Below are positions 27,099 through 36,412 of a stretch of DNA of 50,606 nt, in pieces. The translations under genes were made by a program, and so were the position numbers. The stretch's first letter is position 1, and each line of letters starts with the position of its first letter. The DNA comes from Pseudidiomarina indica. GTDB lineage: Bacteria; Pseudomonadota; Gammaproteobacteria; Enterobacterales; Alteromonadaceae. The stretch lies in contig NZ_FMXN01000012.1 in the NCBI RefSeq assembly GCF_900104245.1, positions 1 through 50,606 of the forward strand, read 5' to 3'. A model generated the notes under the pieces. That model was not told the origin of the DNA. It saw nothing but the letters and a program-made list of their open reading frames with translations, and did no database searches.

Positions 27099-29402
27099 TT
27101 ACCGTAAGTGGCGGTTGAAGAAGTCAGCGATGAGTTTATAGCGATGGATATTCGCCGCATGCCCATAGATACCATGGGCTTCACCGGGATAAGCCATCAT
27201 TTCAAACGGCTTCATCGATTGCTGCAATCGATGTGCTAACTGTGCCGTATGGGTAAATAATACGTTGTCATCAGCCATGCCATGGTACACCAGCAGCGGT
27301 CGCTGTAATTGCTCCGCGTAGGTCAAGACGTTGGCCTGCCGATAGCCAATCACATTGTCTTGTGGGGTGCCCATGTAACGTTCGGTGTAGTGGGTGTCAT
27401 ATAAAGCCCAATCAGTGACTGGCGCGCCAGCCACGGCAGCATGGAACAACTCCGGTGCGCGCATGATCAGATGCAGCGCCATATACCCGCCATAGCTGTG
27501 GCCAAAGACACCGATTTTATTCGCGTTCACATAAGGTTGCTGGGCTAACCATTGAGCCCCGAGCTTTTGATCGGCCACTTCTACCGTGCCCATTTGACGG
27601 TAGATCGCATTTTCAAACTGCCGTCCACGATGGCCACTGCCGCGGTTATCCAGTTTAAATACGACATAGCCTTGTTGCACGAGATACTGCGTGAAATAGT
27701 CGCCCCAACTGTTGGTGACTCGTTGAGCACGAGGCCCGCCATATACCATGACAATGGCGGGGTAACGTTGGTTATCTGCCAATGGAGAAGGCTTATGAAC
27801 TTGGTAATGCAGGGTTTGCCCATCTTCTGCTTTGAGCTGCCCAAACTCTGGATAACTCCAATTCGCGATGTAAGGGTGCAGTGGATGCTGCGCATCAATT
27901 CGATTTTCATGAATCCAGGTAATGCGTTCTCCCGTCGGGCCATGCAGGCTGACTTGAGGAGGCTGGCGCGAGCTGGAAAAATAATCGATATAACTGCGAC
28001 CATCGTCAGCAAACACAATGGTGTGCATTCCCGCTTGACTGCTGAGTTGGCTCGGTTGTCCAGGGGCACTGGTATTTAAACTAGCACGGTATAAATGTCG
28101 TTCTAACGGTGATTGGCGCCGCCCGGTAAAATAAATAACGCCGGTGATTTCATCCACATAATTGAGCTTGTCAACCATCCAATCGCCGGAGGTAAGTTGG
28201 CGAATCAGGCTGCCATCAGTACGATAGAGATACAAGTGTTTATAGCCGCTACGCTCAGATGACCAAATAAAATGGCGGCTATCATTCATGAAGTGCAAGT
28301 CATCATGAAGATTAACCCAAGTCGCACTGGTTTCTTCAATGAGGACGCGTGGTGCATCCTGCGACAGTGGGAACTGCCACAGCGTTAATTTATTTTGTTG
28401 ACGGTTTTGCCATTGATAACTAATGCTTTGACTATCTGGCAGCCATGTTACTCGAGCAAGGTAGCCGGGCTCATGGCGTTGTTCTAATTGGAGCCAGGTG
28501 ATAGCGGCAAGATGGGGAGAGTTGTTATCGCTCTCTTCTTCCGGCTCCTGCATGATCTCGGCAAGACTGAACCAGCCCAAATCAAGGGCAACATTCGAGC
28601 TTCCCGCGGCGGGGTAATGTTGCGCAACCAGTTCGGAGTGATCGCCATAAACATCAACTCGGCGCTGAATGGGAACGGGGCTCAGGTCAATGCGGGTTAA
28701 GGCAATGGCCGCTTCGTCTGGGCTCCACCAGTACCCCGTCATTCGCTTCATTTCTTCTTGGGCGACAAATTCAGCGGTCGCATATTGCTCCGTGGCGCTT
28801 TGACGATGGGTGACTTGATAGGTAATGCCCGTTCGCAACGCGATAAGATAGAGATTGTAATCATGGACGAAACTGACGAAGTTCCCTTGCGGAGAAAAAC
28901 GAGCATCAGTGGCTGAAACGGAATCAGCCGTTAATTGACGTACTTGGCTATGAGCGATGTCATAAAGATACAAAGTGCCCCGCACCGGAAAGAGTAGCGC
29001 ATCGCCCGTAGGCGACCAATAGTAATCCACAATTCCGCTTGACCGAATCCGCTGCCGCTCACGACGAGCTTTCTCTTCGGCAGATAATGGTTGGTTGGGA
29101 TCAGTCAAACTGGCGGCCGCGACAATGAGCGTGTGGGTATTTTGCCGAACGTCATACAGCCATAAGTCTTGGATGTTGGGGGCATCAGCCGAGCCTTTCA
29201 AATAGCTGATTTGATGCCCACCAGGTGCAAATTTAATTTGTTGTGGCGCCGCAGTGGTGAGTGACGGCGCTGAAAAAATACGTTCAATGGTTAACGCGCT
29301 CGGGCTTTGTTGCGCGCTCGCCGTCATTGACACGACTAAAACCCACGCGGTAGCCAGCGCAACCAGCTTGGTCACAGTATGTAAAAGACGGAAACAACCC
29401 AT
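27099..29402 (-). CDS. S9 family dipeptidyl peptidase IV-like protease (exported)
   Basis: Exported prolyl-oligopeptidase-family serine protease, resembling bacterial DPP IV, which releases Xaa-Pro dipeptides. A signal peptide (GCFRLLHTVTKLVALATAWVLVVSMTASAQQ) precedes a beta-propeller (about residues 40-500) containing AEFVAQEEMKRMTGYWWSPD, where the double Glu binds the substrate amino terminus in DPP IV. The C-terminal hydrolase carries Ser636 in GHSYGG, then GMADDNVLF (Asp) and GEAHGIY (His). I chose ATG 29402 (767 residues) over the frame from 29447, which would place polar residues before the signal. The inverted repeat at 29450-29467 lies just upstream. Confidence 0.92.
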   Translation of the reverse strand: MGCFRLLHTVTKLVALATAWVLVVSMTASAQQSPSALTIERIFSAPSLTTAAPQQIKFAPGGHQISYLKGSADAPNIQDLWLYDVRQNTHTLIVAAASLTDPNQPLSAEEKARRERQRIRSSGIVDYYWSPTGDALLFPVRGTLYLYDIAHSQVRQLTADSVSATDARFSPQGNFVSFVHDYNLYLIALRTGITYQVTHRQSATEQYATAEFVAQEEMKRMTGYWWSPDEAAIALTRIDLSPVPIQRRVDVYGDHSELVAQHYPAAGSSNVALDLGWFSLAEIMQEPEEESDNNSPHLAAITWLQLEQRHEPGYLARVTWLPDSQSISYQWQNRQQNKLTLWQFPLSQDAPRVLIEETSATWVNLHDDLHFMNDSRHFIWSSERSGYKHLYLYRTDGSLIRQLTSGDWMVDKLNYVDEITGVIYFTGRRQSPLERHLYRASLNTSAPGQPSQLSSQAGMHTIVFADDGRSYIDYFSSSRQPPQVSLHGPTGERITWIHENRIDAQHPLHPYIANWSYPEFGQLKAEDGQTLHYQVHKPSPLADNQRYPAIVMVYGGPRAQRVTNSWGDYFTQYLVQQGYVVFKLDNRGSGHRGRQFENAIYRQMGTVEVADQKLGAQWLAQQPYVNANKIGVFGHSYGGYMALHLIMRAPELFHAAVAGAPVTDWALYDTHYTERYMGTPQDNVIGYRQANVLTYAEQLQRPLLVYHGMADDNVLFTHTAQLAHRLQQSMKPFEMMAYPGEAHGIYGHAANIHRYKLIADFFNRHLR

Positions 29403-29449
29403 ATTGACTTGGCCTTGTGTATGACAAAAACACTCATAGTTTACCAAAG

Positions 29450-29467
29450 CTCAAGTCAATACTTGAG
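29450..29467. promoter_or_regulatory. Inverted repeat upstream of the S9 peptidase gene
   Basis: Perfect 7-bp inverted repeat CTCAAGT-CAAT-ACTTGAG, 48 bases before the S9 peptidase start on the minus strand. It overlaps a TTGACT that could serve as a -35 element in that direction. Looks like an operator; no known regulator is matched. Confidence 0.4.
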
Positions 29468-29496
29468 TGGCTGCGACAAAGCGCAAGCAGCGTGCG

Positions 29497-31662
29497 CTAG
29501 AATTCGCCTCTTATACCAATACTCAGATTGCGGCCGCGCATTGGGGCATATTCCTTTAAAAACGAATTATGGACCAAGCCTAATTCATCGGTCAGGTTTT
29601 CAGCTTTGAGATACACACTGAGATTGTGGTTGGCCAATTGGGTTGGGAACCAGTTTACCTGAGCATTCAATAGCCCAAAACTATCGGTAACACTTTCACC
29701 ATGGCTAATACGGTTTTGTTTGTTATACCAAATGTAGCTTAAGGTCGTTTCCCAGGTGGCTGCTTGATACCGAAGGTCGCTACCAAACCGTTGGGCTGGA
29801 ATGCGTGGTAAGTTTTCGCCGCCATCTCGTGTTTTAGCACGAACATAGTCACTAAAAAGAGCGACTGTCCAATGTTCTGATAATTCATAAGAAGTGTTTA
29901 ATTCATAACCGTACAACTCGACATCGCGTTGGGTGTAAGCAATGACGGGTAAGCCCTCATGGAAGGCATGGTCGTGGTCATGCTCATGATCGTGGTCGTG
30001 GTCGTGGTGGTGTTCATGGTGCAGCTCGAGGTGGTTGATCGAGGTGTAAGCGCCATATACGAAGTCATCGATACGGTTGTAGAAAAACGTCCAATCGAAA
30101 TGAAAGCGTTGCTGATTTAAATGAATTCCTAAATCGATGTTATTCGCTTTCTCAACCCGTCCTGCGCGATCGACTTGATGTAGATGGTAGTGATGGTCAC
30201 TAACAGCCTCCAACTCATAGCCTAATCCTAGTTCGTAGGTGCGGGTAGCCAAATGAGCTCCATTTGAGTACAGCTCGGCCGCTGTTGGTGCACGTTGTGC
30301 ATGCGCGATATTGGCAGATAGCACCCAGGCATCGTTCATGGAATACGTGACACCAAACGAAGCTGAAACTGGAGTGAAGGAACGCTCATTCACTTGCACG
30401 TCCTCAACCCGGGCGCCTAGCTGCCAGTTCAGTTGCTGGTGTTCCTTCTCTAATAACCAAAAGGCTGCGTGTTTACGAGTGGTCGAGTCCGGCGTATAGG
30501 CTTCTGCCCCGGCTGCCGTTTGTTCCTGATCAAAAAAATGGTAACCAAGGGCTCCGGTCCAACCTTGCCAGGCCTCATGAGTCGCAGTTAAGCGCAATTC
30601 ATGCTGACGATTACCAAAGGTTGTGCCAGCAACGCCGTGCTCAATTTCTTGGTGTTGATAATCGGTAAAGCCATAGCGTAGCTCGACTTGTTTGAATGCA
30701 GCTGAAGGATTATTCCAACCACCATGGACTTGCACTCGGTTTTGCCATAAATCAGCGTAGGGGCCCTCGGCATGAGTTGCTTCATGGGCGTGATCATGAG
30801 CATGATCGTGGTCGTGGTCGTGGTCGTGGTGGGAGTGGCCTGGAATTCCATATTGCTGCTCCATGCGACCATAGGAAACCCCCAAGTAACCACTCTCAAA
30901 TAAGTAGCTGACACCCACGTTAGCACCTTGTGCATCAATGAAGCTATTTTCTACCGAGCTAACAGACTCACCTTCTTCGTTGATAAAGGTGGGGGCGTCA
31001 TAGTCGCCACTGTGGCGCGTGAAGGCGTCGAAGTGCCACACGCTCTGTCCATGGTCAGCGGTGACTCCTGCGGTCATTTCTCGGCGGTTGCTGGCGGTAT
31101 CACCCCCGAGTCCATAAAAGCCCCGCACGCCTCCGACAAAATCTTTGGCAATGCGATTATCGACGACGTTGACGACCCCACCAATGGCGCCTGAGCCATA
31201 GAGTAGTGTTGCTGGCCCTCGAAATACTTCAATTTGTTCAGCGACGGATGTTTCGGTAGTGACGGCATGATCCGGCGAGCCTCTCGAAACATCGCCGCTA
31301 TCGAGACCATTTTGGGTGATTTTAACGCGTGGACCATCCAATCCACGGATAATTGGGCTACTGGCCACTCCGGCAAAATGGGTGGCATTGACGCCGGGCA
31401 TTTTTGCCAAGGTTTCTCCTAGGGTATGGGCATGCTGTTCTTGTAACTCATCACCGGCCAGAATCGAGATGGGTTGCGCTGACTCTAACGGCGTCCGATT
31501 CATCGGAGACGCAGTGACAGTAATCACTTCGGTATTCGCATGTTCATGGGTGGATGAGGAAACTTCTTGTAATTCATGAGCTATTAACGACGAACTTGCG
31601 GTGAAACCGACAAAACTTGTTACGAATAGCGCTAGCGGTGTTTTACGAAACTGCGATACCAT
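29497..31662 (-). CDS. TonB-dependent outer-membrane receptor, histidine-rich, probable zinc receptor (ZnuD-like)
   Basis: Outer-membrane receptor of 721 residues. A signal peptide (LALFVTSFVGFTASSSLIAHE) is followed by a TonB-box-like EVITVTAS, a plug domain (about 45-155, VFRGPATLLYGSGAIGGVVNV) and a barrel ending in Phe (GIRGEF). Two loops are packed with His-Asp repeats: about residues 274-296 (HSHHDHDHDHDHAHDHAHE) and 547-567 (HHEHHHDHDHDHEHDHDH). Such loops in Neisseria ZnuD capture zinc. The Zur box at 31694-31708 strongly supports zinc. I chose ATG 31662 with GGAG upstream; the frame opens at 31686. Copper or nickel cannot be excluded from the loops alone. Confidence 0.9.
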   Translation of the reverse strand: MVSQFRKTPLALFVTSFVGFTASSSLIAHELQEVSSSTHEHANTEVITVTASPMNRTPLESAQPISILAGDELQEQHAHTLGETLAKMPGVNATHFAGVASSPIIRGLDGPRVKITQNGLDSGDVSRGSPDHAVTTETSVAEQIEVFRGPATLLYGSGAIGGVVNVVDNRIAKDFVGGVRGFYGLGGDTASNRREMTAGVTADHGQSVWHFDAFTRHSGDYDAPTFINEEGESVSSVENSFIDAQGANVGVSYLFESGYLGVSYGRMEQQYGIPGHSHHDHDHDHDHAHDHAHEATHAEGPYADLWQNRVQVHGGWNNPSAAFKQVELRYGFTDYQHQEIEHGVAGTTFGNRQHELRLTATHEAWQGWTGALGYHFFDQEQTAAGAEAYTPDSTTRKHAAFWLLEKEHQQLNWQLGARVEDVQVNERSFTPVSASFGVTYSMNDAWVLSANIAHAQRAPTAAELYSNGAHLATRTYELGLGYELEAVSDHHYHLHQVDRAGRVEKANNIDLGIHLNQQRFHFDWTFFYNRIDDFVYGAYTSINHLELHHEHHHDHDHDHEHDHDHAFHEGLPVIAYTQRDVELYGYELNTSYELSEHWTVALFSDYVRAKTRDGGENLPRIPAQRFGSDLRYQAATWETTLSYIWYNKQNRISHGESVTDSFGLLNAQVNWFPTQLANHNLSVYLKAENLTDELGLVHNSFLKEYAPMRGRNLSIGIRGEF
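29965..30022 (-). repeat. His-Asp codon repeat in the TonB receptor (C-terminal loop)
   Basis: Tandem hexamer-like units (CGTGGT on the plus strand) encoding alternating His-Asp/Glu. Unit length is a multiple of three, so copy-number change would lengthen or shorten the metal-binding loop without shifting frame. Confidence 0.8.
30780..30840 (-). repeat. His-Asp codon repeat in the TonB receptor (mid-barrel loop)
   Basis: Second tandem hexamer-like tract (CGTGGT units on the plus strand, then CATGAT/CATGAG variants) encoding His-Asp and His-Ala pairs at about residues 274-296. It is the same type as the tract at 29965-30022. Confidence 0.8.
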
Positions 31663-31693
31663 ACTTGAGAATCTCCGTTGGACCAAAGTGTAA

Positions 31694-31708
31694 TGTTATA
31701 ATATAACA
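31694..31708. promoter_or_regulatory. Zur box between the zinc receptor and the divergent M28 peptidase
   Basis: Perfect 15-base palindrome TGTTATAATATAACA, the core of the gammaproteobacterial Zur consensus (GAAATGTTATANTATAACATTTC). It contains TATAAT on the plus strand (31697-31702) and TATATT on the minus strand (-10-like). Zinc-loaded Zur binding here would therefore block promoters in both directions. It is 31 bases before the receptor start and about 104 before the peptidase start. Confidence 0.85.
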
Positions 31709-31811
31709 ATAACGAAAGCGTGAGCAGCACGCAAGGTTTTTTTTGCTCATTTTCATGGGGGCTGAACGGGGACATTTCCACCTTTTAAATTTTGATAACT
31801 GGATGTTAAAA

Positions 31812-33446
31812 ATGCGACTTATTTATTCGATCAGTGCTCTTATGTTGGCACTCGGGATTGCTGCGTGTACGGATGACGTACCGGCTGCGCAACAGCGACA
31901 GATGGGGGCTGATCCGGTAGCCTTACAGGCACACCTTGAGTTTTTAGCGAGCGATGAGCTCGAAGGACGTGATACCGGCAGCCGAGGGCATGAAATTGCG
32001 GCACAGTATGTGGCGACAGAATTCAAGCGGTTAGGGCTCGAGCCTGGTGGTGATGAAAACACTTACTATCAGCGGATTCAATTCCGTCGTAGCTATCTGA
32101 TCGAAAATAGTGTGGCGATGACCGTGACGAACGGCACTGAAACCATTGAGATGCAATATCCAAAGCAGTTCATTACCGGCCCGAGTGCTTATAGTGAACA
32201 GGATGATATTGAAGCACCCTTAGTGTTCGTTGGTTATGGATTGGTTTCGGATGTGTTTGGCATCGACGACTACCAAGGGTTGGATGTGACCGACAAAATC
32301 GTCGTCATGTTGACAGGCCGTCCTGAACATTTACCCAGTGAAGAGGGCGCCCACCTGAATAGCAGTAAAACTCGCTTTGCTGCAGAACGTGGGGCGGTGG
32401 GGATTATTACCTTACATACGCCAGCGCGTGAAAAAGTACGCCCATTTGAAGTCAACGCAATGTATCAACGTGCACCAAGTGTCCGTTGGTTGCACCCCAA
32501 TGGCGAGCCTAATGTTGCATTTAAAAACTTAGCAGCATCTGCTTATATTCATCATGAGGCAGCTCAGCATCTGTTTGCTAACGCCCCGGTAACGCTGGAC
32601 GAGATATTTGCGCAAATGGAACAAGGGGAATCGCCTCGTGGTTTTGAGCTGGGAGTGAATGCTCGCTTACAGCGTGCCTCTAAGCATGAGCAAATGAGCA
32701 GCCCCAACGTTGCGGCGGTGCTGCCGGGCAGTGATCCGCAATTGGCCAATGAATATATCGTGTATACCGCACATTTAGACCACATTGGTGTGACCAAAGA
32801 TTTAAGCCAGGACGACCATATCAATAACGGTGCCATTGATAATGCGTCAGGGGTTGCGGTGATGCTTGAAACGGCACGTTTATTTGCACAAGCGGATGAG
32901 CGGCCGAAACGTTCGATCATGTTCTTGGCGGTCACCGCAGAAGAGCGTGGCTTACTGGGTGCTGACTATTTTACGCATCATCCTACGGTACCGATTGAAC
33001 AAATCGCTGCGAACGTCAACCTCGATATGCCAGTATTGCTATATGACTTTGCGGATGTGATCGCATTTGGTTCGACGCACTCAACACTGGGTGAATCGGT
33101 AGCCAAAGCAGCAGGCAAGTTTGGCATTGCGTTAAGTGATGACCCGATGCCAGAACAAGCGATTTTTACCCGCTCTGACCACTATCCTTTTGTGAAGAAA
33201 GGGGTTCCAGCTGTTTTCTTGATGACTGGATTTACCTCAAAAACGGAAGGGGAAGATGGCGGGGAAGTTTGGGCTCAGTTTTTTGCGGAGCATTATCACC
33301 GTCCGAGTGATCAATCAGACTTGCCGATTCGTTATGATGCGGGTGTGATTTTCACCGATATTAACTACGCCATTGGCCAAGAAATTGCGAATCAACCGGA
33401 ACGGCCACATTGGCTTCCTGATAGTTTCTTTGCAACGCAGAATTAA
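31812..33446 (+). CDS. M28 family zinc aminopeptidase, lipoprotein
   Basis: Exported di-zinc aminopeptidase of family M28, 544 residues. The signal peptide ends in a lipobox (LGIAAC), so it is lipid-anchored. A PA domain lies between about residues 110 and 220 within the fold (IVMLTGRPEHLP ... AVGIITLHTP). Zinc ligands are visible in YTAHLDHIG, GAIDNASGVA, TAEERGLLGADYF, NLDMPV and RSDHYPF. I chose ATG 31812 (MRLIYSISALM), which directly begins the signal peptide; the open frame reaches 31743. It is divergent from the zinc receptor and shares the Zur box region. Substrates are probably small peptides. Confidence 0.92.
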   Translation: MRLIYSISALMLALGIAACTDDVPAAQQRQMGADPVALQAHLEFLASDELEGRDTGSRGHEIAAQYVATEFKRLGLEPGGDENTYYQRIQFRRSYLIENSVAMTVTNGTETIEMQYPKQFITGPSAYSEQDDIEAPLVFVGYGLVSDVFGIDDYQGLDVTDKIVVMLTGRPEHLPSEEGAHLNSSKTRFAAERGAVGIITLHTPAREKVRPFEVNAMYQRAPSVRWLHPNGEPNVAFKNLAASAYIHHEAAQHLFANAPVTLDEIFAQMEQGESPRGFELGVNARLQRASKHEQMSSPNVAAVLPGSDPQLANEYIVYTAHLDHIGVTKDLSQDDHINNGAIDNASGVAVMLETARLFAQADERPKRSIMFLAVTAEERGLLGADYFTHHPTVPIEQIAANVNLDMPVLLYDFADVIAFGSTHSTLGESVAKAAGKFGIALSDDPMPEQAIFTRSDHYPFVKKGVPAVFLMTGFTSKTEGEDGGEVWAQFFAEHYHRPSDQSDLPIRYDAGVIFTDINYAIGQEIANQPERPHWLPDSFFATQN

Positions 33447-33465
33447 TCGTCATTATCGCGAACTA

Positions 33466-33492
33466 AAAAAAGAGGCCAAATGGCCTCTTTTT
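33466..33492. terminator. Bidirectional terminator between M28 peptidase and zincin genes
   Basis: AAAAAGAGGCC / GGCCTCTTTTT with loop AAAT between two convergent genes. A-run and T-run on the two arms support termination in both directions. Confidence 0.9.
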
Positions 33493-33507
33493 ATTTTTGG
33501 TACGGAG

Positions 33508-35886
33508 TTAAATTGGGGAGCCTGGCGGTAATGCTGGCGCTGGAGTTAACGGCCAAGATTTGCCAGCCAACCATTGCTCGAGAGCATAAACAGCAAAGTC
33601 ACGATGCGCAGACGCTGGGCTATTTTGCCATTGCTGCCGTTGTTGTTGTAAAAATTGAAACAACGGTGCTTTCACTGTGGCACTCAAGGTATCGTTTTGA
33701 TAGGTACGAACCATGGCATCCAGTGCTTCAAAGCCAAGCCGTTGCTGTAATGAAGTGGCATTTGCAGCTTGGGCTGGGGTGATGGCAGCCGCGGCAATTT
33801 CGGTCAACACCAGACTGACATTAGGAATAGTCTGATCACGGCTGTGTTGCTGCTGCAAGCGTTCTAAGCGTTGTGGATGAAGCATGAGATCTAATACGAA
33901 ACGAGCAGCGCTGGCAGCCATGGTATCGGGATCGGCTGTGAGTCCCGTTAACCCAGTAAAACGCTCCCGATCGTAGGCGTTTTCACCGTAGGCGGGGGGC
34001 GCCAGCAAATCGATCACTGGGGTTGGAACCGCAAGAACCTCAGCAGATAAGGTACGACTCAATTGTTTGAGTGCCCGCAATTGCTGGGTGGCATTTACGG
34101 GGCGAATATCAATCGATTGCTCACCTTTGACAGCATAGTCATAGTGGACCCCCGAAAGCATTTTGACCGCAGCTTCAGCTTGATAGCGGTGCAATAAGTA
34201 CATGGGGACAAACACTTGATGAAGCTCGCTCAATGGGCGACCGTCGGCGAGGTTGCCTAACCCAAATTGAGCCAGCGCTGTTTGCCGCACAGCAAGGATT
34301 CGCTCTAATTCAGTTACGGCATCACTGCCGTTATCCCATAAATGGGCATCCGGGTGGGCGCCACCTGTGGCACGTGCATCTCGGTCCGAAATAAAGCTGA
34401 GTCCAAGGCGACGGTTTTGCGCTAGCACGGTGGCTGGGTCAGCCTTGCCATAACCGTACGCAATGACTTGGAGATCCCACACGCCAAGCCCCTCGGTGTA
34501 GGCATCGGTCAGGGTTAAACGATCGGTCTCGGTGTCGATGCTGATCAACGGGTGAGGGTAGTCCATGACGGAAGCACGATCATCAGCGCTGGCCGCAAAG
34601 TTGTGGGCAATTCCTAAGGTGTGCCCAATTTCATGGGCGGACAGTTGCCGAATACGCGCTAACGCCATTTCTTCGACCTGCTGTTTGAGCGCTTGCTGGG
34701 CGGCCGGGTCATCGCTGGCATAAGGTGCCAACAGCCCCTGCGCAATCAACATATCTTGCCGTACGCGTAGGGAGCCCAAGGTCACGTGGCCTTTGATAAT
34801 TTCACCAGTGCGCGGATCAATAATGGAAGCACCGTATGACCATCCACGCGTCGCGCGGTGCACCCACTGAATGATGTTATAGCGAACATCCATGGGGTCT
34901 GCATCGGCGGGCAGCTCACGAACCTGGAAGGCGTTGGGCATATCAATGGCTGCAAATGCCTCTGCCCACCAGCGCGCGCCGTCAAGTAACGCAGAGCGGA
35001 TTGGCTCGGGGACGCCAGGGTCTAAATAGTAAACAATGGGTTCTTCGTGACTAACACGATGGCGCGGAATATATTGGACCGCCATCGGCTCCCCCAATGG
35101 GGCCGCATAGTCTTGGTGAGTTTCTGTCCAGAAGCCACTTTGCGGATGGAATTCTCTCGGTTGGTATTGATTGTCGGGTAACCGAATAAATGAATGATGT
35201 AAGTGTAAGGTAATGTGATTTGGGTCGGCAGCAACACTACGAACATATTGTCCTTTCCCTTCGCCACTAAAAGTCACTTTTGCTTCCAGCTCGGTGTTGT
35301 CTACAAAGGCTTTGCTGCGCGCAGGATATACCACGGATTTTTCGGGGCTAAGCTGATACTGACCTTGTTGGCTATCACGTAAACGACGCACCACCCCATG
35401 GGTATCACTTAATAAAAAGGGCGTGTAATCAATCAATACTGAGTGGGCATCTTCGGCCACAGTTTTGAAGCCTGCAATCACCGAGTCGGCGAAGGCTTCA
35501 TTGACGCTGGCTTGTTCCGCTGGATTGTTAGTATTGGCGCGGTAATAGGTATTGTGCTCCAGCAACAATACCTTGTTCCCTTCAATAAGGAAGCTCGCCA
35601 AACGAGTCGGGCCCAACTGCCCTCGGTCCAGCCCAATATCGTTGGAGCCTAACCCCCAAGGTAAGCTGGTTTGAAAAATAAATGCTTGTTGCTCACGGGG
35701 CACTTGCAGGTAGAACTTTCCTTGCGCCGTATCGTGGTAGAAGGTGAAAAAGCCTTCATGCGCGCGCATATCAGCGGTAAACTGCTGAATAGCGCTCACT
35801 TGTTCTGTTGACTGTGGTACCGCCAAAGCAGGTTGACCAAGGCCAAGTATTAATCCGAAAACCGTTAATAAAACGATGCGTAACAT
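33508..35886 (-). CDS. Secreted zinc-dependent metalloprotease (DUF4953/DUF5117-type zincin)
   Basis: Exported protein of 792 residues with a signal peptide (MLRIVLLTVFGLILGLGQPALA). The extended zincin motif HEIGHTLGIAHNF starts at His418, followed by SVMDYPHP, which fits a metzincin-like Met-turn. The N-terminal half (FYLQVPREQQAFIFQTSLPWGLGSNDIGLDRGQL) matches the DUF5117-type region that precedes the peptidase in this family. The zincin motif and layout identify the family; no substrate is known to me. It is convergent with the M28 gene and divergent from the HIT gene. Confidence 0.88.
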   Translation of the reverse strand: MLRIVLLTVFGLILGLGQPALAVPQSTEQVSAIQQFTADMRAHEGFFTFYHDTAQGKFYLQVPREQQAFIFQTSLPWGLGSNDIGLDRGQLGPTRLASFLIEGNKVLLLEHNTYYRANTNNPAEQASVNEAFADSVIAGFKTVAEDAHSVLIDYTPFLLSDTHGVVRRLRDSQQGQYQLSPEKSVVYPARSKAFVDNTELEAKVTFSGEGKGQYVRSVAADPNHITLHLHHSFIRLPDNQYQPREFHPQSGFWTETHQDYAAPLGEPMAVQYIPRHRVSHEEPIVYYLDPGVPEPIRSALLDGARWWAEAFAAIDMPNAFQVRELPADADPMDVRYNIIQWVHRATRGWSYGASIIDPRTGEIIKGHVTLGSLRVRQDMLIAQGLLAPYASDDPAAQQALKQQVEEMALARIRQLSAHEIGHTLGIAHNFAASADDRASVMDYPHPLISIDTETDRLTLTDAYTEGLGVWDLQVIAYGYGKADPATVLAQNRRLGLSFISDRDARATGGAHPDAHLWDNGSDAVTELERILAVRQTALAQFGLGNLADGRPLSELHQVFVPMYLLHRYQAEAAVKMLSGVHYDYAVKGEQSIDIRPVNATQQLRALKQLSRTLSAEVLAVPTPVIDLLAPPAYGENAYDRERFTGLTGLTADPDTMAASAARFVLDLMLHPQRLERLQQQHSRDQTIPNVSLVLTEIAAAAITPAQAANATSLQQRLGFEALDAMVRTYQNDTLSATVKAPLFQFLQQQRQQWQNSPASAHRDFAVYALEQWLAGKSWPLTPAPALPPGSPI

Positions 35887-35935
35887 GGTGTTGACTCACT
35901 ATATTAATCGCTAACTCAATAAGGATTTTTTGTTT

Positions 35936-36412
35936 ATGACAATCACACAACGTTATAACAAACTTGCTGTGCAAAGTAACGCAGGGAATGAACTGAACGC
36001 GGTTGAATGCCTTAATTTCACGCTAGATTCGCGACTCGAGCAGGATACCTTCTGGTTGGCCAGTTGGCCACTTTGTGAGGTGTTGCGCTTTAACGACAGC
36101 CGTTATGATTGGCTGATGCTGGTGCCACGCATTGCTGATTGCACCGAAATCACCCAACTGAGCGCACCGCAATATCAGCAATTAACCCTTGAGATTCAGC
36201 AATTAGCATTGCTGTTACAAAGCTATGGGCAAGGGCATAAATTGAATGTGGGGGCGTTAGGGAATGTAGTGAGCCAACTGCACGTGCACGTGGTGTTACG
36301 TGCTACCGATGATCCTGCGTGGCCGGGGCCGGTGTGGGGGCATTCAGCGGCAATCCAGTTTACCGCCGAGACCCAAGTTACAGAGTTACAACGTTGGCAA
36401 GCTCATCTTTAA
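35936..36412 (+). CDS. HIT-domain protein
   Basis: Histidine-triad hydrolase family protein of 158 residues, probably acting on nucleoside phosphate derivatives. The active-site motif is present as QLHVHVVLR: the central and last His of H-x-H-x-H are retained but the first is Gln, as in a known bacterial subset of HIT proteins. The upstream block WPLCEVLRFNDSRYDWLMLVPR is typical of the fold. I chose ATG 35936 (AAGGA about 11 bases upstream) over TTG 35930. The 3' end overlaps fldB by 35 bases on the opposite strand. Confidence 0.85.
   Translation: MTITQRYNKLAVQSNAGNELNAVECLNFTLDSRLEQDTFWLASWPLCEVLRFNDSRYDWLMLVPRIADCTEITQLSAPQYQQLTLEIQQLALLLQSYGQGHKLNVGALGNVVSQLHVHVVLRATDDPAWPGPVWGHSAAIQFTAETQVTELQRWQAHL

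Noticed and set aside
29403-29609. Small plus-strand open frame between the S9 and receptor genes
   Set aside because: No family resemblance and no ribosome site; most of it is antisense to the receptor gene.
29965-30840. CRISPR-like or regulatory tandem repeats
   Set aside because: The tracts are codon repeats in an open receptor gene (His-Asp), without spacers.
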